Assembly: GCF_000711695.1 (NCBI RefSeq)
Contig: NW_013546931.1
Span: 1 to 64,000 of the forward strand
Direction: 5' to 3'
DNA from: Tilletiaria anomala UBC 951
Taxonomy: Eukaryota; Basidiomycota; Exobasidiomycetes; Georgefischeriales; Tilletiariaceae
DNA length: 64,000 nt
Part shown: positions 11,261 through 23,800 of the stretch, one piece after another
How the letters are laid out: each line of letters opens with the position of its first letter
How positions within the stretch are numbered: the first letter of the stretch is position 1
Notes under the pieces: model-generated
What the model saw: only the letters and a program-made list of their open reading frames with translations
Database searches by the model: none
What the model was told of the DNA's origin: nothing
Position numbers and translations under genes: made by a program

Positions 11261-12540
11261 ATGTCAAAAGATACTCTGAAAGAGTCTCCACTCGATGTCC
11301 GTCAGGAAATGCGGGCTGTCTGCTCTGAATTTCCTAATGGGTACTTGTTAGAGAAAGGTCACAAGCAAGAGTATCCGCATGAACTGTTTGAGGCCCAGTG
11401 ACAGGCACATGGATTGGTATCTGCATGCCTTCCGATCTTGGTTGTGCAGGTGGATGGTGCACAAAGTTAAGCTTGTACTCCTTCGCAATTTGCTAAATAT
11501 GAGTGTCTACGGGGCTAGGAATCAGTGAAGCAACTACCATGCTACAGACCATTGCCGAGTCTGGTGCGTCTGTCGCTCGTGCTCCAAGTGGGTGTGTGAT
11601 CGGCGAATTTCCTGACGGATCATGGCCGGATGACACGGACAATTCTTTCTTCGTGGTCGGTCAGCATTCACGCCAACATCTACCCAACATCTACCCCTTG
11701 ATGCCAATCATGACTTTGCCAGCGAGACGCAAAAGGCAGATGGGCTACCAAAAATGAATCGACGGGCGGATCCTCTCCTGCTCTTCCGTCTCAGAGCCCA
11801 AAAACCGGGCTGGAGATGCTCTACCTCAAGTCAAAAGCGTCACGCAAGGGAACAAGATCATCATCCATGGAAGAAGGATCTGGACGTCGTCGGCGCAAAT
11901 CGCTTCGCATGCGGTTCCCATCGTGCAGACAGCGAGCCCGGGACCAACCGCTTTCAGGTCACAGGGCAACTCGCTGTTGTTTGCACTATTTCAGAAGTCT
12001 CCCAAGATGCAACATGCTAAACCTGAGGTCTGCGAACTGATGTCAGGCGTGGAGATGCAGAAGTTCTAAAATATGGGCGGCAACATCTAAGACGCAAATG
12101 AATTGCGATTCGACCTTTTCGAGGACCTTGTGCAGAACTTCGTCAGGCAGGAAGGCCAAGGCCGCAAGATCATCTTACACTGCATGAACCCCAAACGCTG
12201 TTTGCTCGCAGGCGAGGCGCTCAGCGGCTACTCCGCCCGGCGTAGGGGAGGGCGATACGCTTTTGAGCCTGATGCGAATGGCAAGCCAATCGCAGCCATA
12301 CAATCGATCCAACACCTGCTCGCCAAAGCATGGACGTTGCCCAAGGCGGCGAAACATTTAACGGTCGTTGCTGCGCCAATGTACGACGAGCGCTCGCAAT
12401 CTGCAGGAGTATATGCAAATGCGCTCAAGTATATTGCGGCTGAAGCAAGGTACAAGGCATGCAAGACGGCGGTGACGACGCTCGGTAGAATGGGCTATGC
12501 GCGCGAGTACCATGTTAAGAGACACATCGAAGAGATGTGA
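11261..12540 (+). pseudogene. Acyl-CoA dehydrogenase relic
   Basis: Pieces in several plus-strand frames line up in order with a fungal acyl-CoA dehydrogenase of the beta-oxidation type. An N-terminal piece starts at an ATG at 11261 (SEFPNGYLLEKGHKQEYPHE, 11310-11385). Next comes the region before the FAD-binding loop (LGISEATTMLQTIAESGA, about 11515-11568), then the middle domain (EPKTGLEMLYLKSKAS and HGRRIWTSSAQIASHA, about 11800-11930). The C-terminal helices are the best preserved (12103-12540), including AAEARYKACKTAVTTLGRMG and YAREYHVKRHI. In the family this last motif reads HGGMGYA-EYHVERY, so the match is specific. There are in-frame stops and at least four frame changes that introns do not explain, and the 3' end lacks the final 50-60 residues. 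The gene would have oxidised acyl-CoA in mitochondria or peroxisomes. It is a broken host gene. Confidence 0.8.
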
Positions 12541-15134
12541 ATTGTTTTATTTCTCTTGGCGATGGACGATCTTGAAAGATCAGAGTGCCGAGATCATCGA
12601 CAAATTCAGTATGAAGCAACCAGCACAGTTTTGTGCCGCGCTTCGTTTTCGTCACTGACAAGATGACCCCCAATTTCCTTGGAACATCGGTATTAGGGCT
12701 GCCAAAGAGCTACTGAGAATGGAAGGGGCAAGTTTCGTGTAAATATGGCCCTTTCCATTGCAAGTCCATATTGACCATACATACGAATGTGCATAATGCG
12801 CGCAACAGAAATTTAGATACGTTTTTACCTTGGGACATCTACGACGCCATAAGCATGTCAGCGCCCTACTCCTACTGCACATTTGAAGAGTGTAGACAAT
12901 GGTTCTTCGGAAGTGAGGGAGTTCGCACCGTCAAAGTCACAACCACACGTTTCTCCTGTGCCCATTTCTTTCTTCTTTTCTTGGCCAAGCGCTTGTCACA
13001 GACCGTAACCCGCGTTGGGTTTTATAGTGGCTGATGGGCTGTTGAGGCAGGCTGAGACAAAAAGCTTGGTGGTGCACGAGCAGTCATATGGCACACCACA
13101 TTACATGTTTGTGTACGAGAAGAGAACCCAGGTCCAAGGAGTGGCGAGGACCTGCTAGGAGCGGTTAGGACCCACGGTGAGGCGCAAGAAGCGGAGTGCG
13201 AATAGGACTCTTCAATTTGATCTGTACATCAAAAATACACCACCAGTTTGTGCACGGCATGCAATGCACGCGGAGCCATCGTTCCACACAGATGCCTACA
13301 CCACTACAGTCGACCAATGATACCATGAGGCCATGCGGCTATTAGGCAATGAGGGGATTGGGCCTGGGGGGAGGAGGGTCAAGCTGATCATGCATATGTA
13401 TAATGATAAGGACAAGCTCGAAGATTTACGCACATATTGAGAGCCATGGGAGGAATGCTGGCGCTGGAGGCTTGAGTCCTGCTTAAGGCTGGACTAGGCC
13501 GAAGCCTGCGGGCCGTCGGGGCTGACGACTTGATACGTACGGAAAGGTCCTGAGGAGCCCCTCGGAAGAGGAGGAGATTGAAGCTGGGCTGCTGCGCTGT
13601 TGGAGGATGGAGTGTTGTGAAGGACGGGAAGGAGCATATGATTATGCGTTCAGCCCGGGTGCGGCATGGGCCCTCCACCGGCAAGTCCACCAGCGTCTCT
13701 CATCTCCCGTCATAACGCCCATTCTCAACTATGCTATATGCACATGTATAATCCTCAGGCTTGTATGAGCCTAGCCATTATCGGTGTCTTCTGGGAGTGC
13801 CTCTGCACTTCTAGAGATGGGTCTATTGTGAACGCCGCCAGTCGTGACAGAAGAGGACTTGAGCGCTGAAAAGGCATGTGGGGCTATATCCCTCGGACCC
13901 GGCGGCTCGGACTCGCCGGACCGCCGGCATATACTCATCGCTTTGCCACACGACACTCATTCTGATTGCAGCCGCTCCCTCGTTTCGTCTTGAGGTATCC
14001 AACTCGGCGTACCTGCGCCGTGTTTTTGTAGTTTGATTATCGGCCAGAGTCGTCCAAGTATTCAATCAGCATGACGCACGGGGGCCAACTGCACAGCGCC
14101 GGCTCATCTATGTACACCATTATCCATACACAAATATATGTTTGCATACAAATGAAGCGCTACTAAACTTATGTAGATACCAGACCAGTCATTCCAGAGT
14201 GCTCTACGCCCAAACACGGAGCTAAAGCGCTGAAGCGTTGAGGATAGAACAGGCTATGGAAGATGACATCTCCAGACCTACGATTCTGACTGCTTTCTTT
14301 TGTTTATGCGCCTCATCCGATACAACAGTGGGAGTGGAGGGGCGCCCGACTATGCATATATGGTGACGCTGATGCGCTACTGGCACCGGGCACGTCCGCC
14401 GTGCACGTTGTGAACACCATTGGTCTGCAATCTAGACCCTCATGTCCCATATCTTAGAATTATCCAAGAATGCCAGAGACCGTCAGCACCCGCCTTGTCT
14501 GATAGTTCCCTGGTTCTGCCGCAACTTTTGAATCTGCTGCCCAATGTGTGACCCCCATCTGTGAAATACTGCGTACTTCATGTAGCGACGGAGACGGCAG
14601 GTCAAGCTAGCTCAGCCCGTCCAGAATGGAACTAAGGTGTCAACATGCATATTCATCGCACAAGCCGTGCTTCTTTTGATATACAGAGAACATTGATGTC
14701 CTCTTGCAAAGCAAGCCATCTCCCCACCTTTTTCCGCGGCTCCTACATGAAAACATTCTTTGCAGAGCTCTCGTCTGCATCACATCCTCGTCGTTGGGCT
14801 ACTCGCACGATTCACTTTTCGTTCCCTCTTCTCCTCATTCCCCCGCCTTCCCCAACCCTGGAATTTCCTTGATACATATTCCATCATCACGCTGGTCGAG
14901 GTAATATTCCCCTCTTCTCTCCATTCATAGCACCAAGCCGCCGCAATGCTTCTCCATATTTCACTCTGCCTTTGCCTCTATTTCGCTCGTGCTCACTGCA
15001 GCCGGCTTGAACAGGCATGCAGCTCCCATCTCCTTCCGCTCTCAATCACTAGGGCGTTCCTCACGCAGGTCGCCGGTCTTGTCCGGAACACGACGGAATG
15101 TGTCCGGAGAAGGCACCATCCCAATTGTGCCTGA
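12541..15134. other. Gene-poor stretch, nothing supported
   Basis: 2.6 kb with no open frame that carries a domain, signal peptide with continuation, or splice-linked extension. A short hydrophobic frame at 14946-15134 (MLLHISLCLCLYFARAH) looks like a signal peptide but runs to a stop without a plausible mature part. Composition is more AT-rich than around PMS1. I see no transposon ends or tandem repeats. Confidence 0.45.
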
Positions 15135-16035
15135 CATCGCACCTTCGCTCGATCTCTGAAATATTATCGGCGTGCCATTAGTAGCTCAAGCGTCTACGCT
15201 GGTCTCCCCTTTGCATCCACCAAGGACGAAGCCAAAAATCTCGAACACGAAGTCAAAGACGCTGGAACTGTTGCAAAAGATGTCCGGAAGCCTGCGGTGA
15301 AGGCCGCAGAGCCTGCAAACCCGCCAAAAGGCGCTTACGGGCCAAATGATGCTGAGCCGCTCAAGGCTGCTGTGCCACCAAAGGCATCTCCTGCTGCTGC
15401 AAAACCACTTGAGGAGGAAAAGCCTAAGGGAAATGTTGTGAAAGCAGCTGACAAGGTTAAGGATCTCGTGACGATCGCATCAACCGTGGCCGGCAGTGCC
15501 CCTTTGTCCAGTAAGAGCGGCTATTCTGGATCCGCCTCTTCAGCTTCAGCTCGGGATCTTGCAAACCAGCGACCCAAAGCCCAAGCCTGCCCTTAGGCAC
15601 AGGCCCCGCGCCGGCTTAGACTAAGATTCAGGCCAGCCGCCGAAAAAGACGGAATAAGTTGCTGCCAAGATACAAAATGGCTTCAAATAGTTGGGTCGGA
15701 AGGGCACGCAGGGATTCCAGGCGGCCGTTAAAAGGATCAAACAGGTATTCCAAAAGGTCGGCCATGGGTTAAAACCGGCGTACCGAGGCGTCAAGACGAT
15801 GGTCGCGGACTGGATTCACGACACCCAGGACTGCTGCAGGAATGTTTTCCACACTAGAAGGGCTGAAAAAGTATTTGAGATGAGTGATCCACAACGATCA
15901 GGCAAGTCTCTGCAATCGATCGCAAACATTGACGCAATCGTGGCTTGGGGGTCACAAGCGATTGGCAAAGCTGGGCGTGTTGGTATCAACGTTACTTCGG
16001 CCGTGGAGAGGTCAGATCGACACGGGGCCATGTGA
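15135..16035 (+). pseudogene. Lys/Ala/Pro-rich relic, unrecognised
   Basis: A plus-strand frame is open from 15135 to 15596 without an in-frame ATG at its beginning. It reads YYRRAISSSSVYAGLPFAST, then lysine/glutamate helices (KDEAKNLEHEVKDAGTVAKD), then Ala/Pro/Lys repeats (KAAEPANPPKGAYGP, KPLEEEKPKGNVVKAADKVK). A second frame at 15691-16035 (VKRIKQVFQKVGHGLKPAYR) may be a further exon or fragment. The opening resembles a mitochondrial or secretory leader after an unidentified first exon. Either an intact exon is missing from my model or this is a decayed gene; stops between the pieces favour decay. No family is recognised. Confidence 0.3.
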
Positions 16036-16575
16036 GCCTGATATCCTGTCAAGAAGCTTTCCCGTATGCGGCATGCCAGTTTCCATTCGACATCCTGCAT
16101 ATTTGAAGGCGTCGGCATGAAAGCAGGACGTACGCAGAGCATGGCCGGAATATTGTGGCTTTCGTCCATGGTGCCTTGCCTCTTCTCGCGTGGTGTGGGA
16201 GGCGCCATAGTGCACTCTGTCGGCGATTTGATTGCACCAGCTCTTTCAGCTAGTCGATACTCCAGCCGAATATGATCTGAGGTATGCAAGCCTCTATACT
16301 ATGATAAGGATAGCGAAAATGAAAGCGAAGAAGTATTTCCATCAGCACAGACGAAGCGACACTCATGGGAATCCTTGGAGACCATGCCGTGTGAAATGGG
16401 GAGAGTGAGTCTCGTTCCGCCCAACCGCGAAGGTCTTGCAATCGCGAGCTGCGACTTGTATGAGAGACTTGACTTGTTGCTGCATCATCGCACCTCTTTC
16501 TCAACTTGGCATAGGTCGTGCTCATCCACGTCCTCTTCTTAGCCGGTGGAGACGTTGCCTCGACCCGCAGCAGCC
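16036..16575. promoter_or_regulatory. Upstream region of Mago nashi
   Basis: 540 bp before the Mago start codon. The left part has short frames that may belong to the preceding relic (for example MAGILWLSSMVPCLFSRGVG at 16138-16200). Nothing else is recognised. Confidence 0.35.
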
Positions 16576-17400
16576 ATGTCAGACTTTTACGTGCGGTATT
16601 AGTGAGTGGAATCGGCCTCGGCTGGCGCCTCCACCGAGTCCTTTGTTACTGACCAGAGATCCACCTTTACTCTCGCCCTCGGTCCTCCCTTCCACTTCCT
16701 GGTCTCGTTCTTGCGGCTTGCTTTCACCTTTACATTTGCTCTGTGCCTTGATTGGTTAGCTCCGGTCACCACGGGCAGCATGGTCACGAATTCCTTGAGT
16801 TTGAATACAGCCGAGGGCGGCTGAGGTACGCGAACAACTCTAACTACCGCAATGACGATCTCATCCGGAAGGAACTTTGGGTTTCACCACTCATGGTCGA
16901 AGAACTGAAGCGAATCGTCGAGGAAAGCGAGATCATGAAGTGAGTAACAAATGGCAGGGCCGACAAGCCGCAAGAAGAACGCTGGACTCCAGGTGCAGGA
17001 TGATCCATTCGTTCTTAAATATCGCAGTCACTGATGACGACACTTCCCATTTTCTTATCTGCAACACCTCAATATAATAGGGAAGATGACGTCAAGTGGC
17101 CCAAGAAGAACATTGTCGGGAGACAAGAGCTAGAGGTTCGCCTCGGCAACGATCACATCTCGTTCGAGACAGCCAAGATTGGATCGCTTGTGGATGTGCA
17201 GGAGTCAGATGATCCAGAAGGTCTACGTGTTTTCTACTACCTCGTGCAAGACTTGAAGGTAAGGCGATGTGCACTTTATAGAATGAAAATCTTATTGAAT
17301 ACGAGACTATGGATGCTGATGACAAGAATTATCTCGCTTGTGCCCTCAGTGCCTCATCTTCAGCTTGATTAGCCTGCATTTCAAGATCAAGCCGATTTAA
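16576..17400 (+). CDS. MAGO: Exon junction complex core protein Mago nashi
   Basis: Four exons, 16576-16601, 16760-16939, 17081-17258, 17350-17400, giving 144 residues, the normal length for this very conserved family. Exon 1 is only 26 nt (MSDFYVRYY). Recognisable blocks: [82 protein letters not shown], and the C-terminal [13 protein letters not shown]. Mago binds Y14 and locks the exon junction complex on spliced mRNA in the nucleus, acting in export, localisation and decay. Its retention fits the intron-rich genes in this window; many intron-poor yeasts have lost it. Donors are GTGAGT, GTGAGT and GTAAGG. It converges on SNX41 with only 165 bp between the two stop codons. Confidence 0.97.
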
Positions 17401-17565
17401 AGACGCCTTACTTAGGTGTGCAAGATGTACTTACTTTCCCCTTGTATTTGTACGGGCTGAAACGGGGCCACCCCACCCGAGCAATAGATACAGTTGCTGA
17501 ATGGAGAAGTCAAACAAACTCTTGGGGGAATGCAGCTACACTTGCCCATGCTCCGCTCTGCGACA

Positions 17566-19975
17566 TTACAGCATCATCCCTCTAGCGCTCAGGCTCCCAC
17601 GTGGTGCACTACCCTCTGTACGTTGGTGACGCGCCAGACTGGACTCAGGCATCTCGCGCGGCACGTCGACGCGATCCACCGCCACCTTGGCCTCCTTCCA
17701 CTGCTCCAGGCTCTAAAAAGCAATGAGGCGCGCATCCAAGTTGCCACCGATCAGTTGGTTGAATTCGACGCATCTTCGCCCACGCGAGCGTGCCCAGACT
17801 TACAACTCGACAGTACTCCCGATGAATCTTAACAAACTCGATCGCCATCTCTTTCATATCGGCGACCTTGTGCCGCTGGAAGCGGTCGAGGTCTGCTTGT
17901 ATCGTCACCGTAGCGTACTGCAAGTCTTTCTCCGTGAGAGCGAGCGCCTCTTCAAGCTGCGTGCAGAGACAAGCATGGACAGGGGTTTGTTGTTGAGTGC
18001 ACAAGCTACGCCGCAAGAAGAAAGGCATCACTTACCTGTGCGATGCTATCTCGAAGCTTGGCAATGCTGTTCCTCCTAGTCGCCTCGGGATCAACATCCA
18101 TGACGCTCTGGAATGTATGGCTCAGCGCTCCGAACAAACCGTAGCCGGAGGAAAATCTCTTGCTGCTCCTCAAAGCTGATGAACTTCTCGTCGCAGCAGC
18201 CAATGGCAGGGACGAGGAAGTGGAAGCTCTTGGATGGTCGATCGAGGAAGTTTTAAGTGGAGAAACAGCGGCACTGGCGGGCTCTGAGGCGGAACCTGCA
18301 CCTCCGGCACCGACCCACGCGTCGGGTTCTTCGGCGGCAGCTCCGTACAAGGAGCTGCGGCCCCACACACCGGCATTGACCGAATCCCTGGCACCACCAG
18401 CCGCACTGGCACCTTGCGAGCTGGCGGCGACCGCGGCATCGAGCCCTGCCCGCCCACCCCGCTCGAGCGCACCCGTCAAGCGGCTGGCTTCATTTTCAAC
18501 TTTTTCGAGGTCCTCAAGCTGAGCACGCTTCGCTTCGAGGGCTTCCTGCGCATACTCAAACTGCAGATGCTTCATGTGCCGCCATTTGAGCAGCTTTTGC
18601 AAGACGCCGGCGAATTGCGCATACTCGTGCAGTGGCTCTGTAAATGCGATCTCCCAATCTTGTAACTACAGAGCAAAGAGCATATCAGCGCGTGCATTCA
18701 AACTGAGGCATGGAACGCAGCACACATACCATGTGCCCTGTGGCCACATACGACGCATCGGCAGCCTGACCGGTCTTTTCGATCGCGTACGCCAGCTCTC
18801 CATGCTCGCTGAGGCTGAATCCGTTGAGCACTGCGCCAAGCTCGGCATAGTCTGCACCGGCCTCGGTCCACCGCTTCATGGTCCTCCGGTTGACCTTCTC
18901 CATGTTACCGGTCAAATGCGAAGCAAAGCGGTCAGTAAACGCCTCACTGTCGAGGAAGCGCTGATTTGGTTCGCGCAACTGGGCGGAGGAGGACGGTATT
19001 GGGAGCACTTGATATGCGTACGGGGCATCTGGGTCCGCCGGGTTTGCCGGTGGGGCTTTCAGATTGCTCTTGGGGAGCATAGAGATCGGGGGTGAGGCAG
19101 CGATCTCATGCTATCATCCGACAAGCACACCAGCAGTTAGATTGGTAAGCGGCGGGGCACCACGCACAGAATGACAAAAGACGACCCTCACGTCGACTCA
19201 CCCACTGATGCCGCCCATCGATGAACTTAAGGAATACTTGACTCTGTCCAAGCGTGGGATGCTTTGCGACTCTCCGCAGAAAGCTCTGAAGCATTCTCCG
19301 CCGTCGTGCAATGATGATTGCGTCTTCTTTCGCCTTGCTCTGCTTGACCGCGTAGTCACCCAAGCTGTGCTTGTCTGGAATCGGGGGAACAATGCTGACG
19401 GGAAAGAGCTTGACAAGCGCTTCCCGGAACGCCTCGAATTCGCTGTATCTGCGCTTGGCTTCGAGGGAGCCGGAGCGGATCACATACGTGATGAACGTCG
19501 AGGTGGTGTGTCCATCTGTGGACTTTTGTGCATCGACGATTTCGACATGCACCGGTTCGTGCTGCTGTTGCCGTGCGCCCGTCGAGCCAGACGAGCTTTG
19601 CCTGCTGGTGTTAGCTGCAGGACTATGACCCTGTCCATCATCGACATAATTGTATGCAGAAGGAGCTTCGGACGACAAAGTAGACGAATGATCATCAGGT
19701 TGGACGCTATTCGGAGTTAATAGGGATGCTGAATGCGCCTTGATGCTCGCGTCACCCCAGCCATCCTCCTCCTCGACATCGTTGCGCTTGGCAGTGCATG
19801 CCGCCTGCTCTGATTTTGCGCCGTCTGCGTGATTAACCTCCGCGCCTGCATCAGCATCGGAAACTTTGGCTTGAGCCGCTGTTTCAGGTGGTGCAGCTGG
19901 GCCTGTCCCTGCGCCCTCAGCATCAGGGTCGCTGATCTGGATCGGAATGATGCGCTCCGAGTTCTCGTCTGCCAT
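17566..19975 (-). CDS. SNX41: Sorting nexin SNX41 (PX-BAR, Snx41/Atg20 family)
   Basis: Five exons, 19975-19202, 19110-18730, 18665-18036, 17956-17804, 17712-17566, giving 694 residues. The first 130 residues are acidic and low-complexity. A PX domain follows (about 140-258) with ITYVIRSGSLEAKRRYSEFE, PPIPDKHSLGDY, and the family signature KQSKAKEDAIIIARRRRMLQ for phosphatidylinositol 3-phosphate binding. The second half is a BAR-type helical domain: REPNQRFLDSEAFTDRFASH, EKVNRRTMKRWTEAGADYAE, TEPLHEYAQFAGVLQKLLKW, LQYATVTIQADLDRFQRHKV. Snx41 forms a dimer with Snx4/Atg24, recycles cargo from endosomes to the Golgi and helps selective autophagy. An insert of about 100 Ser/Ala/Gly-rich residues splits the BAR helices (genomic 18140-18500), larger than I would expect. 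Atg20 is the alternative label; the sequence around the KAKED motif fits Snx41 better. Confidence 0.93.
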
Positions 19976-20849
19976 GAAGGGCGGGTGTCGCTTCGCCTTT
20001 GAAGCGAGTGCTAAGCGAAGGATTTGTGCAAATGCGGAGGAAACGCAGGCCAGTGACAGCAGCGACAGACAAGGCAGCCTGACATCGAACCTCGATGGTG
20101 AGGCGGTGAGGTGGTAAGCTAGCTAGCGGAGACCTAATGCGATCGATGATGCTGATGGGAGATATATATGCATGCACGCACGCACACACTCGAACCAACT
20201 AGTGCGCGCGACTGCCACAAAGCGCAACAGTTGTTCCGCCCTTGCACTCAGGCCAGAACCCTCTGCGAACAGGGAAAATAGTGCGACCGTGCCGGTGGGT
20301 AACACGACAGCACACGCTTTTTGGGACGGTCTACTTTTCCTTTTCGCTGAGAAGGGATAAGCCCAATGCATCACAGATGTTCGAGTGAGTGAGAGAGACC
20401 CTTTGCCGCGGCGTACCGGCATGCGGGTGAAGGCAAGACGGACGGCGACAGCTCGCTCTATTGACATCTACCGCAGCTACCTCCCCTATACTCTCCTGCC
20501 CTCCGTCCATACCACATGTAGACAGACATTAGGTGAGACGGAGGGGATGCGTTGTTGTATCTGGAGTCAGATCATCACATCGCTCGCTGGGCTGGTTGAA
20601 GCAGTAGTGCACAACAGGCTCTCATCCGTCAAAGTTCCAAATAATATTCACACATCGTGACCAACCTGCTTTGAGCACGTGCCACATTTTGTGGTGGGAC
20701 GACAGTAATGCCTTGCCAATGAGAGCGCTACATGCAAGCAGGCAAATAGCCACATAGCTCTGCAACCATGAATTGGACAGCGCCTTCACGATGGGCGCAA
20801 AATGGATAGTATGCGTGCTACACGCAGGCTCATGAACTGGCGCAACAAG
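19976..20849. promoter_or_regulatory. SNX41 promoter and URI 3' region
   Basis: 870 bp between SNX41 (start 19975) and the end of the URI gene (20850), both on the minus strand. At 20159-20192 there is a run of alternating purine and pyrimidine (gatatatatgcatgcacgca, then cgcacacac) about 190 bp before the SNX41 start. No gene recognised. Confidence 0.45.
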
Positions 20850-23800
20850 TCATCCTCCCATCCTTGCAGCTTTGAAGCGTGACACCTTCTTGGGCGGTGG
20901 CGGCGAGCCGACGTCCTGCGCACCTTGCGGGACAGGAGGCGATGCACCCCGACGCTGAGCAGTCCTGGCCCTTACGACTGGTGGCCGACCGCGCTCAACA
21001 ACAGAGCCGGCAGCTGCAGTCTGTGCTTTTCTTGCGTGCGCTTCTTTAGCCGGTTCCTCATGTTCGTCTGAGACCTCACCCTCCTCAGCAGTAGCGCCGA
21101 ATCCAAGTCTGCGCCTCGCAATCTCAAAGAGGCGCGCATCGTCCTCATCGCTCTCCCCCTCGAGCTCCACGCCTTGTCTAGAGCGCAGCATTTGCTCTGT
21201 GACTGGCGCCCCGCCAGGAGCGAATCGCACGGGTGCCAGCTGTGGAATCACCATCACGGGCCGCCCTGCGATAGTCGCCCCATGCTGCTGCCGCTGGTCA
21301 TGTTGTGGTTCTCGCATGTCCACATCCGCCCCGTCAGGTAGCTGCCCCACGGGGCCAAGGTTTTGCGCATCGCGCAAGAGATGCACAAGGTCGTGTCCGG
21401 CTGCATCGGCTGCTTCGTCTGCATCCGGAATACCCCATTGCTTCTGAGCCTGTCGTTCTTCTGGTTGCTGCTGTTGCTGGTGCAATTTACGAGTCTGGGC
21501 TTGTGCCAGAGTCCCAAACGCGCGAGCCATCCGATCCTGTTTGAACCGAGAGGCTTTCGGCTTGCTTTCAGAGGCACCGACGCCGATGCCATCCTCGCCC
21601 TCCACATGATCGTTCGGCACCAGTTCCTCTCCCTCTGCGACTGCATGCTGATTTCGCTTGTGCAGTGCTTCGGCGTGCTCGCCTTGATTTGCAAGCAGAG
21701 ATGCCTTTGCAAGGGAATACTCTCGCTGCAGATCTGCCATCAGCATGTCGGCGTCCCAATCCAGATCGCTGTCAAAGTCGGGCTGCAAGTCCGCGAGATC
21801 ATCGCTGTCGTACGAGTCTTCGTCATCATGATCAAAAGCCACCCCTTCTTCCTCGCCTTCATCGCCGTCGTCGCTATCTCGATCGAAATCAACCATTTCC
21901 TCCTCGTCTTCGGAGCTCTCCGTATCCTTGTCCCCAACATCAGCATAGAATCGAGCTTCTGTAACAGCTTCTCCAACACTGACGCTACCGAATCGCACAG
22001 TGGAAGATCCCTCCAGTCGATCGTCGCCAACGACCATTTCCCCCCCAACGCACACAGCACTGGAGCCATTTGGGACCCCTTTCGCGTGGCTTTCAACATC
22101 TGTGCTGCCAACATTGCCTCTGTCCTCGCCTCCACGCTGAGCCGCTTGCTTTTCCCGGATCTTCTCGGCGTACGCCTTGCTTGGTCGTGCGTGGGGTGCA
22201 GCCGGCGTGAGGCCCTGCGTTTTCCGCTCCCGCTCCAAAGGCTTGTCGGCGCGCGAGGCGTGCTCTGTCGCCGATATTCCTAGCGAGGTTCGCGGGTCAT
22301 GTTGGGCACTGCTACACATGGAAGAATCTGCTTGCATGGCGCTTCCGGGCTTTTGATTGAGGAAACCACGCGCAAACGTGCTCGTCTTCGCAGCCTTAGC
22401 GACAGCTTCATTGTTAGGCGACGCTCGGAAAGTTGCGGCAGCACTTGCGGGAGTTCGTTCGACCACAGTACGATTGATCACAGGCTTGGATGGTGGGACC
22501 AATCTCCCTTCCGGGACACCAGAGCTGGCTCTCTGCGCGACGTCTCTCTGTCTCCTTCCTGCGCTTAGAGAGGAATTTGTCGAAGTGCCCGCCATGCCAG
22601 GCAGATCAGTACTGACAACACCCGGCCCAAGAAGCTCGACGATCCTTCGTGCTTCTTCCTCCACGCCTTCATCCTCATCCGTAGGTCGGTTTTGACTGCG
22701 ACTCGAGTACTGCATGATTGCCTCTTCACGAGACTTGTGTGGTACACGTTCAGGCGACTGAATGCGCACACTCTTCCTCTTGCCCTTGCCCCTTGCTCCG
22801 CTTGGCGAATGCTGTTCCTGGACCCGACTCATCTGATCGTCTTCTGCTAGCTTCTTGTCGTCTTCGCTCCCTGCATCAGCAGCTTCAACCCGCTCGAGTG
22901 CAAGGGTACGCATCGCCTCGACAAAGCCACATTCGACATAATCGCTGGAGTGTTCCGCCGCGGGAGAGGAAGGATTGAGATTGAGGAAGCCGCGCTTGAA
23001 ACCTGCGGCCCCGAAGGGCGGATTTGGAGTTCCCGGAGACGAGTGTGATTTCTTCAAAGCTGGTTTGGCGGGACGAGGGCGTTCAGAAGATTGCGGTAGG
23101 GGACTTGGGATTGTCACTGGTTCTGAAGAAGTCGACGACGGTCCTATGGATGGCATGTGGGCACCTTCGCGCCGTGAACTATGCTCCCTGGCTGGGCCCA
23201 TCGCACTGACTGTGTTCTCTTCACTGTTCCAAGTCCCTGCATCATTTCCACTTTTGTCCTCATCATCGAGGCTACCACTGGCGATGCATGCTTCATCCTC
23301 GTCCTCGAGCTGATCAAAGACTGAGTCCATCCACTTCTTGCGGTCTGCAGGCGACGTCAACGGCTTCGGTTTGAAGGGTGCAATGATGTCACGAGCTCGC
23401 GGCCTGCCTTTCTCGCTGGTCAAGGGCTCTGAGAGCTTCTCAACTGGTTCAAAGAACGGTAGCCCTTCTTCATTCAGGATCTGCAAGGTGGATGCCCCGC
23501 CTCAGCAGGTGCAGTTCCCAGGGTCGCAAGAAATGACATCACACTCACTTCACCCCTTTCGTTCATCTGATCGTCAACTCGTCCAACCATGCCATTCGCC
23601 GATTGTACGGACCCAGGCTTGAAACCAAGCCGCTGCTGCACAGCCTCGCTTGCTAAAGCCAGCACCTCCTTACGTATGCTTTCGCGCTTGGCTGTGAGCC
23701 CGGCTCTGCGCTTGCTGAGGTTCGCGATCGCAGCTTCGTATGTTGGAAAGCTTTGTGGATCATGTTGCGATTCTGACGAAAATGAAGGAAGTGAGACCTT

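Noticed and set aside
11261-12540. Reading the acyl-CoA dehydrogenase pieces as exons of a working gene
   Set aside because: Several frame changes fall inside conserved blocks with no donor/acceptor pair between them, and stops lie within them.
10619-16575. Search for transposon or integrated element in the gene-poor stretch
   Set aside because: No reverse transcriptase, transposase, long terminal or inverted repeats were seen.
21363-22283. 306-codon hydrophobic plus-strand frame, looks like a membrane protein
   Set aside because: It is antisense to the acidic region of URI; runs of Asp/Glu codons read as Ile/Val/Phe/Leu on the other strand.
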